A DNA stretch of 64,000 nucleotides. Origin: Haliclona indistincta. Taxonomy: Eukaryota; Porifera; Demospongiae; Haplosclerida; Chalinidae. The stretch lies in the NCBI GenBank assembly GCA_964017065.1, contig OZ024785.1:5784314-5848313 (forward strand). The letters are read 5' to 3'. Numbering within the stretch: position 1 is the stretch's first letter; every line of letters begins with the position of its first letter. The notes beneath the pieces were generated by a model. The model was not told where the DNA came from, searched no databases, and worked only from the letters and a program-made list of their open reading frames with translations. Positions 32,367 through 46,800 of the stretch are shown one piece after another. Made by a program: the position numbers and the translations under genes.

Positions 32367-35300
32367 CTATTTCTGTCCTTCTCTAGACTTCTTTAAATCG
32401 TGTTCAATAATTTTGCACGCTTGTCTGACACCGCTGATGTAGGCACCCGAAACGGTCTGAGGAAACTGACGATTGGTTGCCTACAGAAAAAAGAATCATT
32501 TAGAAACACCATGAGCTTCAGTATTTGTATTGCAACACTCACTTCTCCAGCAAAGAATAAATCTCCGGAATATTCTTCAGCTGCCATAGCGTCGTACAGC
32601 TCTCCACTACCTCCCACACCAACGTACGAATATGACATCATCGCGTTGGGGTCACGCCCCCAGTGGGTCATCAGGTAAGAGACTGGTTCCGGGACCACTT
32701 GGTCTGGGAACATGACTCTAAGTGTCTTTATGCACTGTGTGACGACCTCTTCTTCAGACATCTTGTAATAAGTCGCTAAAGAGAAGCCGCAAATGGTGGT
32801 CATCAGAATAAACACTCTCTTCTGGCTGTCGTCATCCGGAAAACCTGTTCTGTTGACAGGCGGAGACATGTCATAGTACATACCGAACATCCCACGCTCG
32901 GCGGAGCTGGTTGGCACATGACCAAAGAAATTAGCATCACCTATGAGCTCTCTCCAGAATGGAACAGCAAACTTTAAAATAACCTGTAACAAGAGAAGAA
33001 TAATGAACAGAAATAAAGTGATGTGATTTTGTGCATGGGAGAAAAACATTTTACTCTCAACCGTAAGTTTTTAAACAGACAAATGCTTCATGTAATAGTT
33101 AAAATATGGTTTTCGGAGTACAGCACGTAAGATAAGCAGAAGCGGTTGGGTCGAGAGGCTTAAGTCCAACCACAGTTTATTAAAGACTAGCTTCAACCAA
33201 GTGTACACGCATAAAGCACACACCATCATGACCGCACATTTAGTTGACGATAAAAGCTACCGAAAAAAGCTACCCACCTTCTCAACTGTCCCTGCCCCCA
33301 GAAGATGGATTGCTTTCTTCTTCTTCTCGCTCAAAGGAGGTAAAAATGCTATCCTGTCCGACTTCAATAGTGACAATGGAATTGTCACTATAACCTGCAG
33401 AGAGAGAGAGAGAGAGTTGGGATTGCATAGCATCACCGCACAAAGACAAAAGGACATTTGGGAAATTCTATACAGAGAGTTCACAAACGCTTACTCTGTC
33501 TGCAAACCAGTCTTTGCTTCCGTCGCATGACACTTTGATTTTGCCGTTTTTTAGATTTTCGATCTTCTCCACATTCGAGTTCAGGCACAGATTGGGAACG
33601 TTTATCCTTCTCAGCAATGACATGTAGCCATCAGGCAAGAGCACGTGAGTCCCTGAGAACTGCGGGAAAGAATCATTGTGGTCCCACTGGAGAGCAGAGA
33701 TCTGAAAAAAAGACAGAAAATTAAACGCAATTCCCAAAATCTCTCACTAGCAAGGAACAATAAATTCATGACAGTTTTAGCCTAAAGTGCTCAAATACAA
33801 TATTTTAATGTCTGTGCATACTTTAGTGAGGTCAGCACCGCAGGCAAACTCCAGGTTACTGTAGTGGAAATCCAACAGACCTGACTCCAACTAGAAAATA
33901 ACAAAATCAACTCATCATCGACATCATGAAGGCTCTCTCTTACGGGAGAATATGTAATCCCTTTGTCAGTGGTAATGGACGTATGGATCTGCTGGAGCTT
34001 CTCTGAAAAGAATAAGAAAAGTACGATGACTTTCACTATCATCAGGCACTACGAGGTGCATCTTGCATCTCAGACTAGAATTATTTTTAGTATTTTTTGC
34101 GGTTTTTGCTCAAGCAGGAAAAAAACGTGAATCTCAGCAAAATGTATGGCGCTCAAAAATAGCTGAAACGCTGGATTTGTGAAAATTTAACCCCACAAAA
34201 ATTACCGGCTAAAATTAACAATGCAACGAAGGTATTCATGTTGAATAGATACATGTAACAAAAAGTGATTTCTTTACCTCCAAGAGAACAGTCAGGTGGT
34301 TTAGTTAGTCTCCATTCTGCTAGCCGATCTAGAGCATTGTTAAACTGTTGCTCCACTCTCATGTCGATCTCCTTGTCCGCGATGCCGCCAGACTCTGTCA
34401 GTAGCTCACAGCGATCCTCGTTGACCTCCCAGACCTCCTCCCCAGCCTGCTTGCTGAGCAGAGTGAACGGGTTGTTGGCTAGTCCTGTAATAAACATGGC
34501 GCCTCTACTACAACAAGACCCCATGGAATAGTCGTCATCAACACGACCACCAATACGATCAGACGCTTCAAGAACCGTTACCTACAGTGAGACAAGATGG
34601 GATAAAGGTGAACCAACGCTATATTATATTCTATTTTAGAGGCAGTTACTTACATGGTAGCCAAAGTTGTTTAGATGGTGAGCTGCAGCTAGACCAGATG
34701 CACCTGCACCCACTACTATTATGGAACTCTGATGGAGAAAGAGTGGGTGAGTGAGTGAGTTGGATGAGTGAGTGAGTGAGTGAGTGAGTGAGTGAGTGAG
34801 TGAGTGGGTGAGAGAGTGAGTGAGTGAGTGAGTGAGTGAGTGAGTGAGTGAGTGAGTGAGTGAGTTGGGTGAGTGAGTGAGTGAGTGAGTGAGTTGGGTG
34901 AGTGGGTGAGTGAGTGAGTGAGTGAGTGAGTGAGTGAGTGAGTGAGTGAGTGAGTGAATGAGTGAGTGGGTGAGTGAGTGAGTGAGTGAGTGAGTGAGTG
35001 AGTGAGTGAGTGAGTGAGTGAGTGAGTGAGTGAGTCAATAAGAGAGATGTAAGAGACTTGTCTACCTTTGTGTCTGGTGTATTGAAAGGGAAAAGCGATG
35101 GTGATGGAGCTGTCAGTAGACCACAGTTGACGTAGCCACGTCGAGTCAAGAAGTGCAAAATATTTGGTAGCTGTACGCTGCACCATATCCTGATCAGCCC
35201 ACGCAGACTGATGGCTTGAAGACAGCGCTCGACGGTCAAAAATTCCTATACAGAAAACAGAGCGTATAAAGCTTAATCAAAATTATAGTGTGCGTGATTT

Positions 35301-35653
35301 TGCTGCCATAAGGGTTTTGCTCAATTTTGGTATCGTGTTGTGTTTTTTTACATGCACCAATGCACCATATAATAATTCATTTTGCAAAAAAATTGTATGG
35401 TGCATGTTAAAAAAAACATTTAAAAATTGTGTAAAATTGTGTAATTGCAAATTGTGTACACATACCTTACAGTTGAAGTACCAAAGACCGAGAATAGTGT
35501 TACGGATGATCAGGTATGTCTCCAAAGCTGAACCCCTACACAAATATTAGCATTGGTATAATTGAAGCGATCATTTTACCAGACCTGCATAGCTGAGGAA
35601 TTCTTTCTCTTCCTCGTCTTCCATGACATCTGGAGTGAAAGCAAAAGCTCGAG
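32367..35653 (-). CDS. KDM1B: LSD2-type histone lysine demethylase (SWIRM + amine oxidase), 5' truncated by gap
   Basis: FAD-dependent demethylase acting on mono- and dimethyl H3K4. Exons recognised: 35653-35585, 35527-35466, 35245-35066 (SWIRM: GLIRIWCSVQL, ILHFLTRRGYVNCGLL), 34728-34654 (FAD-binding VVGAGASGLAAA), 34581-34279 (LEASDRIGGRV), 34002-33944, 33890-33822 (FHYSNLEFACGADL), 33701-33495 (SALQWDHND), 33394-33278, 32983-32543, 32480-32367. The residue equivalent to the LSD1 flavin-contacting Lys661 is kept in GTVEKVILKF. The C terminus has FFAGEATNRQFPQTVSGAY, the second FAD site. There is no tower insertion, and the DHN and GHVPTSS blocks match KDM1B rather than KDM1A. The N-terminal zinc-finger part, if present, lies in the N gap. 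Between exons at 34729 and 35065 is a (CTCA)n intron on the sense strand. Confidence 0.95.
34741..35036. repeat. (GTGA)n tetranucleotide tract in KDM1B intron
   Basis: About 70 copies of GTGA/GAGT with occasional variants. Reads (TCAC)n on the gene's sense strand and stops about 12 nt before the 3' splice site at 34729. Confidence 0.95.
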
Positions 35654-35853
35654 NNNNNNNNNNNNNNNNNNNNNNNNNNNNNNNNNNNNNNNNNNNNNNN
35701 NNNNNNNNNNNNNNNNNNNNNNNNNNNNNNNNNNNNNNNNNNNNNNNNNNNNNNNNNNNNNNNNNNNNNNNNNNNNNNNNNNNNNNNNNNNNNNNNNNNN
35801 NNNNNNNNNNNNNNNNNNNNNNNNNNNNNNNNNNNNNNNNNNNNNNNNNNNNN
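35654..35853. other. Assembly gap, exactly 200 N
   Basis: Run of 200 N. Genes on both sides (KDM1B minus, MBOAT plus) lose their 5' ends into it, so the true missing length is almost certainly greater than 200 nt. Confidence 0.99.
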
Positions 35854-35915
35854 CGAACTGGGGTTAGGTGTCAAAGTAAGGTGATTGAATAGTTGGTAAT
35901 GTTCCTTCTCTCCAG

Positions 35916-36754
<839 letters not shown>

Positions 36755-37105
36755 AAATTCAAATGCTACGACTATAATGCATCATACCACAGTGACTATT
36801 GTACAGAAAAAAAAATTAATAATCCTGTGTAAAAGTACTCGTTCCTACACGTAGATCGATTCATTTTTGGAGTTTCTGCAATGCAGAGGCGTTGAAAAGA
36901 CTATGTCTGCATATTTGTGGTTCTCACTATGCGATAATAATACCGAAAACAGTGTGAAACCATCTTAGTAGTCGAGTTACGGCACATGTAATGGAAACTA
37001 TTGATTGGTTTCCAGGGCGTGTGAAAACACTGCAAATCGATCGTTGTATTACAGGATGCACGCATCACTAGATAAAACAGATTTCATTCACATGACTGCT
37101 GCCAC
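36755..37105. other. Intergenic
   Basis: AT-rich. Holds the 3' end of the MBOAT gene and the presumed promoter of the GABA-B-like receptor. No further feature seen. Confidence 0.5.
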
Positions 37106-40100
37106 ATGCGGATTCTTCTCCACTGCAATATGCTGGGAAACTGCCATCTTCTCTTGCTTGTACTCGGTGCTGTTATCGTAGGATATGCTTGTGCTGAGAG
37201 GTCTATTTACTTCTCGTTGATGGTGTCCACGGCTCCCGGGCTGAACACGGCGGTGGTTGCACCAGCAGTAGAGCTTGCACTGGAAGAAATTAACAGTGAC
37301 CCGAGCATACTACCTGGATACAAGCTACGCTACACCAGAGTGGCGGACACGAAAGTGAGTGCAAATTGCTGCAGCCTCGTATGCAAGCCTTGCACGTGGT
37401 CAAAATATTAAGTTCATTTTCTTCTCTGATCTGCAGTGCAACAGCACGTTGGCGCTAGAGCTCTTTCACGAGGAGCTACTCCGGTCGAACAGGACCGCTC
37501 TAACAGTGATAGGAGGCGGTTGCTCCACGGCTACTGAGCTAGTCGCTAGAAACACTTCAATACCAGTGGTAAGTAAAGATAGCATCAACCATTTCAACAA
37601 ATTTTCCTGTACCTACAGATCTCTTATGCTAGTACATCGGTCACACTCAATGATAGATCAGTGTACAGCAGATTCTTCAGGACAGTTCCATCCGATGAGC
37701 TGCTCCCATTAGCTCTAGTCACTACCATGGACCACTTTGAGTGGAGGCAGATTGCGATAGTCACTGAAGAGATGGAAACACATCCACTAATCGAAGTAAA
37801 TAATCTTTAAATGATAAACAGCATATTTTCAATTTAACTGTTACAGCCCTTGAGTTCACTTTTGAACGGAACAGTTCAAAATGTCACTATTGGTAGTCGG
37901 GAAAATTTGGAAGAAAAATTAAGCGTAAGAAAAACACAAAATAATCAGTATTAGAAGTTTCCATCACATCTGTGTGTTCACAGAATATCCAACAGCACAT
38001 TCATTATCTGAACGTCAAGCCAGACCAAGCACTCGCCATCCTTTGCAAGGTATAATGACATTTACACGTCTGCTATATTGACACTGCTTTTTTAGGCTTT
38101 CCAGTTGGGTCGCTTCTACCCTAACTACCTGTGGATAATTCCTGGCTGGTATAGTGACAACTGGTGGAGAGAGTTTCCAGCTGATTTCCTGACCTCACTC
38201 AACTGCACATTGACTAAAGTAGAACAAGTTCTTCATCGTTCACTCACTCTACTGCCTGTTCCTGGGCTACATAACTCCTCAACTGGTGCCTTCATTGCCA
38301 TGAACTCATCGAGATATGCAGTAGACGCAGTGAAGACACTAGCCTTGGCTCTCAACGAGTCACTCCAGGGAGAGTGTACTCCAGACTGTCATGAGTGCAT
38401 CGCTGGGAACTTGTCACTGGTGTTACAAAATCAAACATTTAATGCAGTGAGTCTCAATACTAAAATGTGTGATACTAACTAAAATGAAGCAGTGAAATAA
38501 TAATTATTGTTTTAATAATAATTGAACACATAATGCCATGACTTCCTATGGAATTTGAATGTTCACTTTCAATCTAAATTCATGACAAACAAAACAAACC
38601 GGTAGAAATGCACTAGCACAGTTTTGTTCCTATTGTTTTAAATTTAATAAAAATTTATACTCCGGGTATAAAAACTTCCTGACATGTATTGTACAGAATA
38701 GCTACATGTGAGGTACTGTTCTATACGATGTACGCATTGCCAACTTGGACATTCGCAGCATGAAATTAACTAATCTCGGCGTGTGAGCACCATTGCACAT
38801 ATTGTAGAGTTAGCACTAAGCTCCCTTGTTGGAGATTGCAGCAGGAGTTTGCAGCTAGCTAGTGCAACCTGCTTAACTTATAGGCTGTAGCTATATTGAA
38901 ACTGCACTGCTAACCAGAAGACAGAAAAATACTGACCACTTTCTAAGTAGGTAGCCATATACATGATTAAGATACAATTATTGTCAGGTGATTCATGTGT
39001 TTGCATCGCACTATCTGATTGATCACATGACAATAATATTGTAACAACTCTAATTTTTGCATGTAGCTTATGTCACATTTGCTTTGGACCATAGTTCAGT
39101 ACTGTTTACAATATGTTCTTGATTATAATGTTTGTTTTAAGTTGCAGGGACCGGTATCATTTGATGAACAGGGGAGCAGGCGTGTCTCTCAAGTACTCAT
39201 ACAACAGTACCGCCAAGCTAACGGTATGTGATAAATTTACATGTTTATCCGGAACTAAGCTATTGTTTACATGCAGCCAAAGGAAACTTGAAGCAGATAT
39301 CTTTTGCACTTGTGAACAAAAACCAATCTCTATTCTACCTAGCGAGTGAATGCAACACCACTACGTGGCCAGGTATGTGGATAGCTATAGCCAACAGTTA
39401 TCACACTAACCAGATTATCTGTACAGATGGTATTCCACCAGATGGCACTCCACAGAGGGTCATAACAACACTGTCTATATACACAAGGGTCTATATAGCC
39501 CTACTAGGAGTAGTTGGAATCATTCTAGCTACTGTTTGCCTGATTTTCATCATAGTCTTTCGGAAGACAATGTATGAAATTGTATAGCTGTGCATTCCTG
39601 CATTATAACTTTCCACTCACAGAGTTATAAAGCTCACAAGTCCAAATCTAAACTATGTTATGATTATTGGAGTGCTCATACAAGTCTCGTCAGTGTTTTT
39701 CAATGTTTACGACGGCACAACCAACTTGATGTTTCTGGCTTTTCGTTGCAGGGTGAGTAACATTGTTGCACCACTATTACGGAAAGGAGCATCAAACTTC
39801 AATACAACTGGCTTTTTGCACAAAAGTTTGTTTTTTTCGAAATGCTAGTTGTATTGGGACAAGCTCCTTTCTCCTTGTTTACTTGTATCTTCTCTATTAA
39901 TGCCTTTTTCTTTTTAGATTATATCATTTTTGTCTATGTTCGGTCACGATATAGTCATTTCAGTTGCTCTGGTCAAAATGTGGCGAGTCTACTACATATT
40001 CACTAAACCATCGGCGAACAAAAAGGTACAGACTCTAGAAGGTGGATTTTGAGTATAACATGTCTATTCACAGACAATTCAAGATTGGAAACTTCTTTTG

Positions 40101-40801
40101 TTTGTTGGTGTTCTTATGATTTTTGAATTGAATTCATTGCTGTTGATCCCTAGCAGCCTTTTTGATGCTGTTGCTGAAGTGTCGGACAGTGAAACACCTC
40201 AGGGAATTGATGTGAGCAAACATGATCTTATCTTTGATGATTTTATCGCTTTGCTTTCAGGATCAAGGAGTTACAGAAACATACTTTAGGCTTCAGTGTG
40301 TTTCGAATGCTTACTTCATAGCCTGGGGCATGGTTTCAGGAATCTATCGCATAGTCCTGCACACTGCTGCTATCGTACTCAGCATTTTAACACGGAAAGT
40401 TGAGGTCAGCGTTCTCAATGACGGGAAATACACAAGAATAGCGATATACATATCGAGTGTTCTGATGATAGCAATCCTACTGGTCGTGTTTCTGTTAAGC
40501 AGCTATCGGAACACGTCAGTCTCGTTGGTAGCTACTTTTGATTTTCTTGACGCAATGGTATTTCTTTCACTCACATTTGTTCCAAAGGTAAGTCGTACAA
40601 AGCTATAGAAATGTTCATCATATTTTTTTGCAGGCAGTAGCTTTGTACAGAGATCCTGAAGGAGAGCGTGTGTTTGTCAAGACAACTTCAGGTTTATCTC
40701 ATGATCGCAGATCATCTTCATTGCCGCAAGTATCAACTATAGGCACTACTGGCAGTAGAAAATCTTCCATACAAACGAACAATACTATAGATTTGGGCTA
40801 A
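37106..40801 (+). CDS. GABA-B-like class C GPCR
   Basis: Metabotropic receptor with a bilobed periplasmic-binding-like ligand domain and a class C seven-helix domain. Fourteen exons: 37106-37354, 37437-37568, 37619-37795, 37847-37924, 37984-38049, 38096-38446, 39148-39223, 39277-39372, 39427-39571, 39623-39752, 39918-40025, 40074-40211, 40261-40587, 40634-40801, all phase-consistent, 2241 nt (746 residues). Residues about 12-30 form a signal peptide. The ligand domain runs VSTAPGLNTAVVAPAVELAL to about residue 440, with many N-glycosylation sites. TM1 is LGVVGIILATVCLIFIIVF, followed by the VIKLTSPNLNYVMIIG loop typical of GABA-B receptors, and TM7 is FLDAMVFLSLTFVPK. There is no cysteine-rich linker as in mGluRs. 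The tail is short and Ser/Thr-rich. The ligand cannot be inferred. Confidence 0.9.
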
Positions 40802-40885
40802 TACACTTACATCCTGCTTTGTATACTGAACATTAAAATTTGAAAACCCCGCGGTATTTTAATTTTTAACCACGCCTAAGACAAG

Positions 40886-43800
40886 ATGTCGGCCATGTGG
40901 TGGATCGTCTACATAATCGTCTTCTGTGTCGTAGGCATCATGATACTGTTCACCTACTACAACAGACAGTACCGTCTCATTGGGAAGAGACGAACTCTGT
41001 TCGTCACGGCTCATCCAGACGACGAGTGCATGTTCTTTGCGCCCACTATTTTATCTATCACCTCCTTTGGGTCTGATTCTGTACACCTACTGTGCCTCTC
41101 TGATGGTTTGTGGTATTATACAACATGCACGTACTTGCGTTACAGCAGTTCGTGTTCTTAATGACCCGTACCCTGCTCTACAGGCGGTTACTATGGCGAA
41201 GGTAGGTTGAGAAAAAACGAGCTTGTGAAGGCAGCGTCTCAGCTTGGAATACCACCCCAGAACGTGCATCTGATACAAGACAAGTAAATACAGCATACTA
41301 CGACAGATTTTCCACAGACAGTACATTGCATGTATATAAACAACCTTTATGATCCAGGCATGATCGTTTGGTTCTGCAGGGAGCTCCCGGACGACCCTAC
41401 CAAGTACTGGAGCCCAGCTCACATAATGACACATGTCAAGAAAATAATACAAAAAGCAGAGATCCACAGAGTGAGTGTGTTGCAACAGACAGAGAGTTTG
41501 TGAATGGAACAGACATTTGTCTTCATAATTTTTTCAGTATACAGTAGAATCCCTTTTAGAGGACACCCTCATCCCTTACTGAATCCCAAATATTATAACC
41601 CACATAATGCATAATAAACCCCTGACCAGAGGACACCCTCTCTATTATGGATAATTTTTTTGTCCCAATGGTGTCTGCCTTAGAGAGGTTCCATTGTATA
41701 GTCAGTTTTGTGGTTACTTTTCGATTTTCTGATGTTCTTTTTTAGGTGGTGACTTTTGACGGCCTTGGAGTGTCTGGTCACCTCAATCACATAGCAGTGA
41801 GTGTTGCAGTGAGGTACGTTCTTTCAATGGTGATACCACTCTTTAACACTATGCAGCTTTGTTGGTTTGTTGCGCAACCTAGCAACCAAGTTGCCCCAAA
41901 CTTGCGCTGTGTGTCATGAAAAGCAACTATGTTGTGTGCAGGTGTCAATGTTGCGCGAATAGCTACAAATTATGAGTCTGACTTTACAATTTGCATGTAT
42001 CGCACCTTAATAATAATTATTAACCAGCGAGACTAAGGATCATTGTGTCCTCTAATCAACGTGTGATTGCTTCAAACTGTAAGCTCCATTGCAGCATATA
42101 TTTTTCTATACTGCTCCATGATAAAAAATGTTCAGTTATTGGTTGGGTGGACCCTGTTGTCTGGACACAGCTTCTTTGGTATAGCTTTGAGAGCTAGACG
42201 AACGGGTTTGAGTAGAAGGATAGCGATGAATGGTGTAGCGATGGCTGGAATGTTGAAGATGATTCGAACCACATAGTTTATAACCATTATTCCAGTGAGG
42301 TCATCATTGACCAAAGCGCTTCTTAAAACTGGTCCCAAAAACGGAACAACACTGTTCACGAATGACATGATAGATGATATAAAGTTGAAGGCTAAAACTT
42401 TAGTAATAGCTTTCTTCACTTCGCTGCTTTCCTCGAGCACGTTTCTCTTGATAAATATAGTAGATAGCACACAGAAAATGAGTTCAACCACTAGCAAGAT
42501 GATTGCTACTGCCAGAATACCAGACCCTGCTGTTATGAATAAACTAAAGCTGGGGTCGAACGAACAGAATCCGTGAACATTTTTCACTCGCTCTGCGAGG
42601 AAGTATGGAAGAATTGAAATCACAATGGTGACTAGCCAAGTAGAGATGATAATGGGGAGGATCACTTTCCATTTTAATTTTCTGTCTCCATATTTTATAA
42701 AAATGTAAACACTCACTGAATAAATCGCTCCTGAAACAAACTTTTGTATCCCACTTGCGATGAAAGAACCAATGAACATCTTGCAAGAAATGGTTTCTTG
42801 AGAGAGGAATCGTACTGGCCAGCCGACCGTCAAAACTGTGTAACTAATCCAATTACAAATTTCTGCCGTGAAAATGTTTACTAGAAGTAGTCGGATTTTG
42901 CTGTTGATTTCTCTGGAAAAGAACAAGGCAAAAATGCACATCAAGCAAAGAAACTTGGGAGGCAGAATCATGACCAGGAACAGGAGAATGTTGGCGGCTG
43001 TGTTACAGGCAAAGTACAGGCTGCTATTCACGTTGCTAAAATTGAGCGCCATAGCTTGAGACTGACTGATTTTGCTGCTTGTTTACTTGCGAGATGTTAA
43101 CACTCAGGAAAGTGACGGTTTGTAAGGCTTTGGTGATCTTGACAAGTATTCTTGCAACTAATACTGTAGTAGTTTTCCATTAGATATTATTTTGCTCAGC
43201 ATAAGTACATATTAATATCTTTATTGTACATATAAATATAAATTATTTCTTAGTCCTGGTCTGCTGGGGCAACTGGACAGGTTTTTTCACTAAAATTACT
43301 AGCTTTATTATTACCAGTGCTTGCGTGTACTGGCAAATACATGACTGCTTGGTAGGGTGCTACCAACCTGCTGGTGCTCTTTATAAATGTAAGACAACAC
43401 ATCTTGCTTTTTTTTCAATATTCAATATCATGTTTCATGCCGAATCAATTATTTAAGCCTTGCTCTAAACTCCAGTAGTCTGTATCTAAGTTGCTGCAAT
43501 CAACTAGCCCCGCCCTTTCTTTGGCACGCCTACTTTGTTAAACATATCACGCGCCCTGCTAGCTCGGAAATGGCTACCTACAAGCTGACTTACTTCAACA
43601 CCAGAGGACGCGGAGAAGTGATTCGGTTCATCTTTGCACAGGGGGGAGTGAACTACGAGGATAACCGCGTGGAGTATGGCTCGGACGACTGGTTGAAGAT
43701 AAAGCCATCGATGCCTTTCGGCACCATGCCGGTGCTGGAGGTAAACGGCGGCAAGCAGTTGGCAGAGAGCATGGTGATTGCTCGCTATCTGGGCGAAGAG

Positions 43801-46800
43801 TTCGGATTAGCTGGTACTAACGCGCTGGAGAATGCAGAGATCGCTGGTGTAGCCGAGACCATATCCGACCTCACGGCTGTGTTCGTGTTGACCGTGTTCT
43901 ACGAGCCAGACGAGACGCTAAAGGCTGCTGCAATGAAGAAAATTATGCAAGAGACAGTGCCAAGGAAACTGAAGTATTTTGAGGCTAGAGCGTCGACCAA
44001 CGAAGCTGGATGGCTGTGCTTCAACAAAATGACGTGGGCGGATCTAGCAGCATATCAGGTGCTTGAGTGGGTGGTGGGAGCTAATGGAAACGCGTTCGAC
44101 GAGTTCCCCTCGATCAAGAAGCTGAAGGCATCAGTGGAAGCGCTGCCCAACATCGCAAAGTGGTTAAAAGAGCGTCCGCAGTCACCATGGTAATCCTGAA
44201 GGACTCTTAATTCATGTGCAATGCTGTTCATGTTTTAGACGTTTCATTCCCTCTGTGCTTGTATTTTGATGCAATCATGATAATAAATAATTTTTGACTT
44301 TACAGCAGCATACAAGGAAAGTATAGTAAAATAGATAATGAAGGCAAGTTGAATGCTGAAGGACTCCACTGTAGAGCCAAAAACAAACGCAAAAGATAAC
44401 AAATAAAACTTCGAAAGAATTTCTTTGGAGAAAGTTGACTTGTTTGAGAATCATTGTCTTATGATAATGTCAAGTGTTTCCTGTGGCAGCTGTGATGGCC
44501 GAGTGGTTAAGGTGTTGGACTTGAAATCCAATGGGGTCTCCCCGCGCAGGTTCAAGTCCTGCTCGCAGCGTTTCTTTTTTAAATGCGATTGAAGTGATAA
44601 TATTATTTTGACTTTGCAGCTGTATACAAAAGAAACTATTGCTAAAAATAGATAATGAAGGCAAGCTGACTGCTGAAGGACTCTACAAAGAGTATGTAGA
44701 GACAAAAACGTTCTACCATAAGGTTTGCACCAGAAGATCTAGTACGCCCAGAACTGAACTAGACATAATTGTATTATATTCAAGTTATCTTCTTCATTCT
44801 GGTTTTGCAGACATTTTTCAATAAGAAACATGATATCTCGCAAGTCAAACCAAAGAGGAAGTGTAAGGATGTTTGGTCGACGCTGTCTGAATTTATGATC
44901 AGAAACATAGTCAACATGAAGAGGTTTCCAAACCTGCGACTCGAGCAATAAGAACGGACAATTGAAATGTACAGAAGTTTCTTTAGCATGACTGAAGGAC
45001 TTGGTAAAAAAAAATTAACAAGTCATCTTCTTTATTTTTAACAAGCAGCAGCACATAATGATGGGCATTAATTTACACCATGTACTGTAAACCCTGGCAC
45101 TGTTTAGGGCTTTACAGGTGACAGAATTTAGGAAGAAGATTAGGATAACATCCTTTAGTCAAAGCAAAGACTGCGACCCGAGTGTGGGTGTATGAATAGT
45201 GAGGTGAAAGTTTGGCAATGATGCAAAATTGTTTTCTACACGGAATGTGGCTATTAATGTCAAGGGACTATATTTGTATTCATACCAATTCAACTGATAA
45301 GGCTATACTGATTGAGTAAACATACCGCACTTAGTGTAAACATAACTACGGCATCTTGGCTCGCTCAGGCTCGCTCCATGCTGTAATCTGATTGGTGCTC
45401 TTCTCCAGCAGGAACAACACGTGGGGCGTGCCTGCTTGCCTTCAAGTTCAGAGACGGTCCGCGTGGAGATCCAGTTCAGAATGTCCAACTTCAGACTGAC
45501 TTACTTCAACGCCAAAGGAACCGCGGAGGTGTCTCGGTTCATATTCGCCTACACTGGTCTTGAGTACGAGGACAGACGCGTTGAAGATGAAGAATGGCGG
45601 CAGCTGGAATCAACCACGCCGTTTGGTGTGCTACCGATTCTCGAGGAAAACGGTCGAAAGCTAGGAGGGAGTATGATAATAGCGAGGCATCTTGGTGAGA
45701 AAAACAATCTAGGAGGCAAGGACGAGTTTGAAAACGCAGAGATAGCCAGCATAGCAGATGCTGTGAATGATTTGAATCAAGAGATTGGAAAGATTTGGTT
45801 CGAAGAAGACGTGACTAGAAGGGCAGAGATGGCAAGAGCTCTGAAAGAAGATATCGCTCCTCGCAAACTGAGACGATTCGAGAAGCTGGCAGCCACAAGT
45901 GAGCACGGCTGGCTGTACGGAAACAGACTCAGTTGGGCCGATTTCTTTTTTTACCAGACCCTGGGATGGGTACTTGAAGAGATCGACGAAGAAGCACTGG
46001 CCGCATTTCCATCTCTGACAAAGCTGAGAGCATCAGTTGAAGCAATACCTCAGATTGCCGACTGGATCAAAAATCGACCAAACACTGAACACTGACTAGT
46101 CATATCACTATCACTGTACATTAGTCCTGATTATAATAGCCAGATTTTATATAGCATGATCTTCATCCATCAGTTTTACAAATTTTGATAAGTCACTATG
46201 CAAGCGTTGTTAGCTGGAGGTGTGGTTTATCGTTTATGCTATTACTGTGCCAGTTCAGAGACTTGCGTATACTGGGGTTTGAGAATGAGGCTGGTATCCT
46301 GTGTATGTTGTAATGTAATAAATAGCACATTGCTGAATCCACTGCCAATCGGTTCGGGAATTGTGTCAGTATCTAATCAAGATTGTGTTGAATGTACACA
46401 CTTTCCCAAGAGGGGCACAGAACCGTTAATTTGTATACTAATACTAACTTGTATTGCATTAATACTATCACAGGAATTTAAAATTTTTTAAAGGTACAGT
46501 TCTTCTTACGGTCACAACAGTGTGTATATGCTACAAAATAATCCCAGGTGGATTATTTTTTGCAACTAATCTTTACATGTAAATTAGGTTATACACCGAG
46601 GTAGAGGTGTATGGGAATTTGGATACCGAGGCCGAAGCCCGAGGAATCCAAATTCACATATGCACCGAAGACTGATGTTTATAACCGGTTTAAACTATGA
46701 TTTTGACTTACCTGGAGAAAAAATAGCCAGCAAGTTACCCGAAACGGCGCAAAACATACAAATAGCATGATAAATGGCACTTCGTTTGCTGCCTAGTGCG

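Noticed and set aside
35536..35892. ORFs running across the N tract
   Set aside because: They consist of N-translated X residues and are not real.
45421..45480. Upstream ATG for GST copy 2
   Set aside because: Adds 20 residues not seen in the family; the start at 45481 aligns with copy 1.
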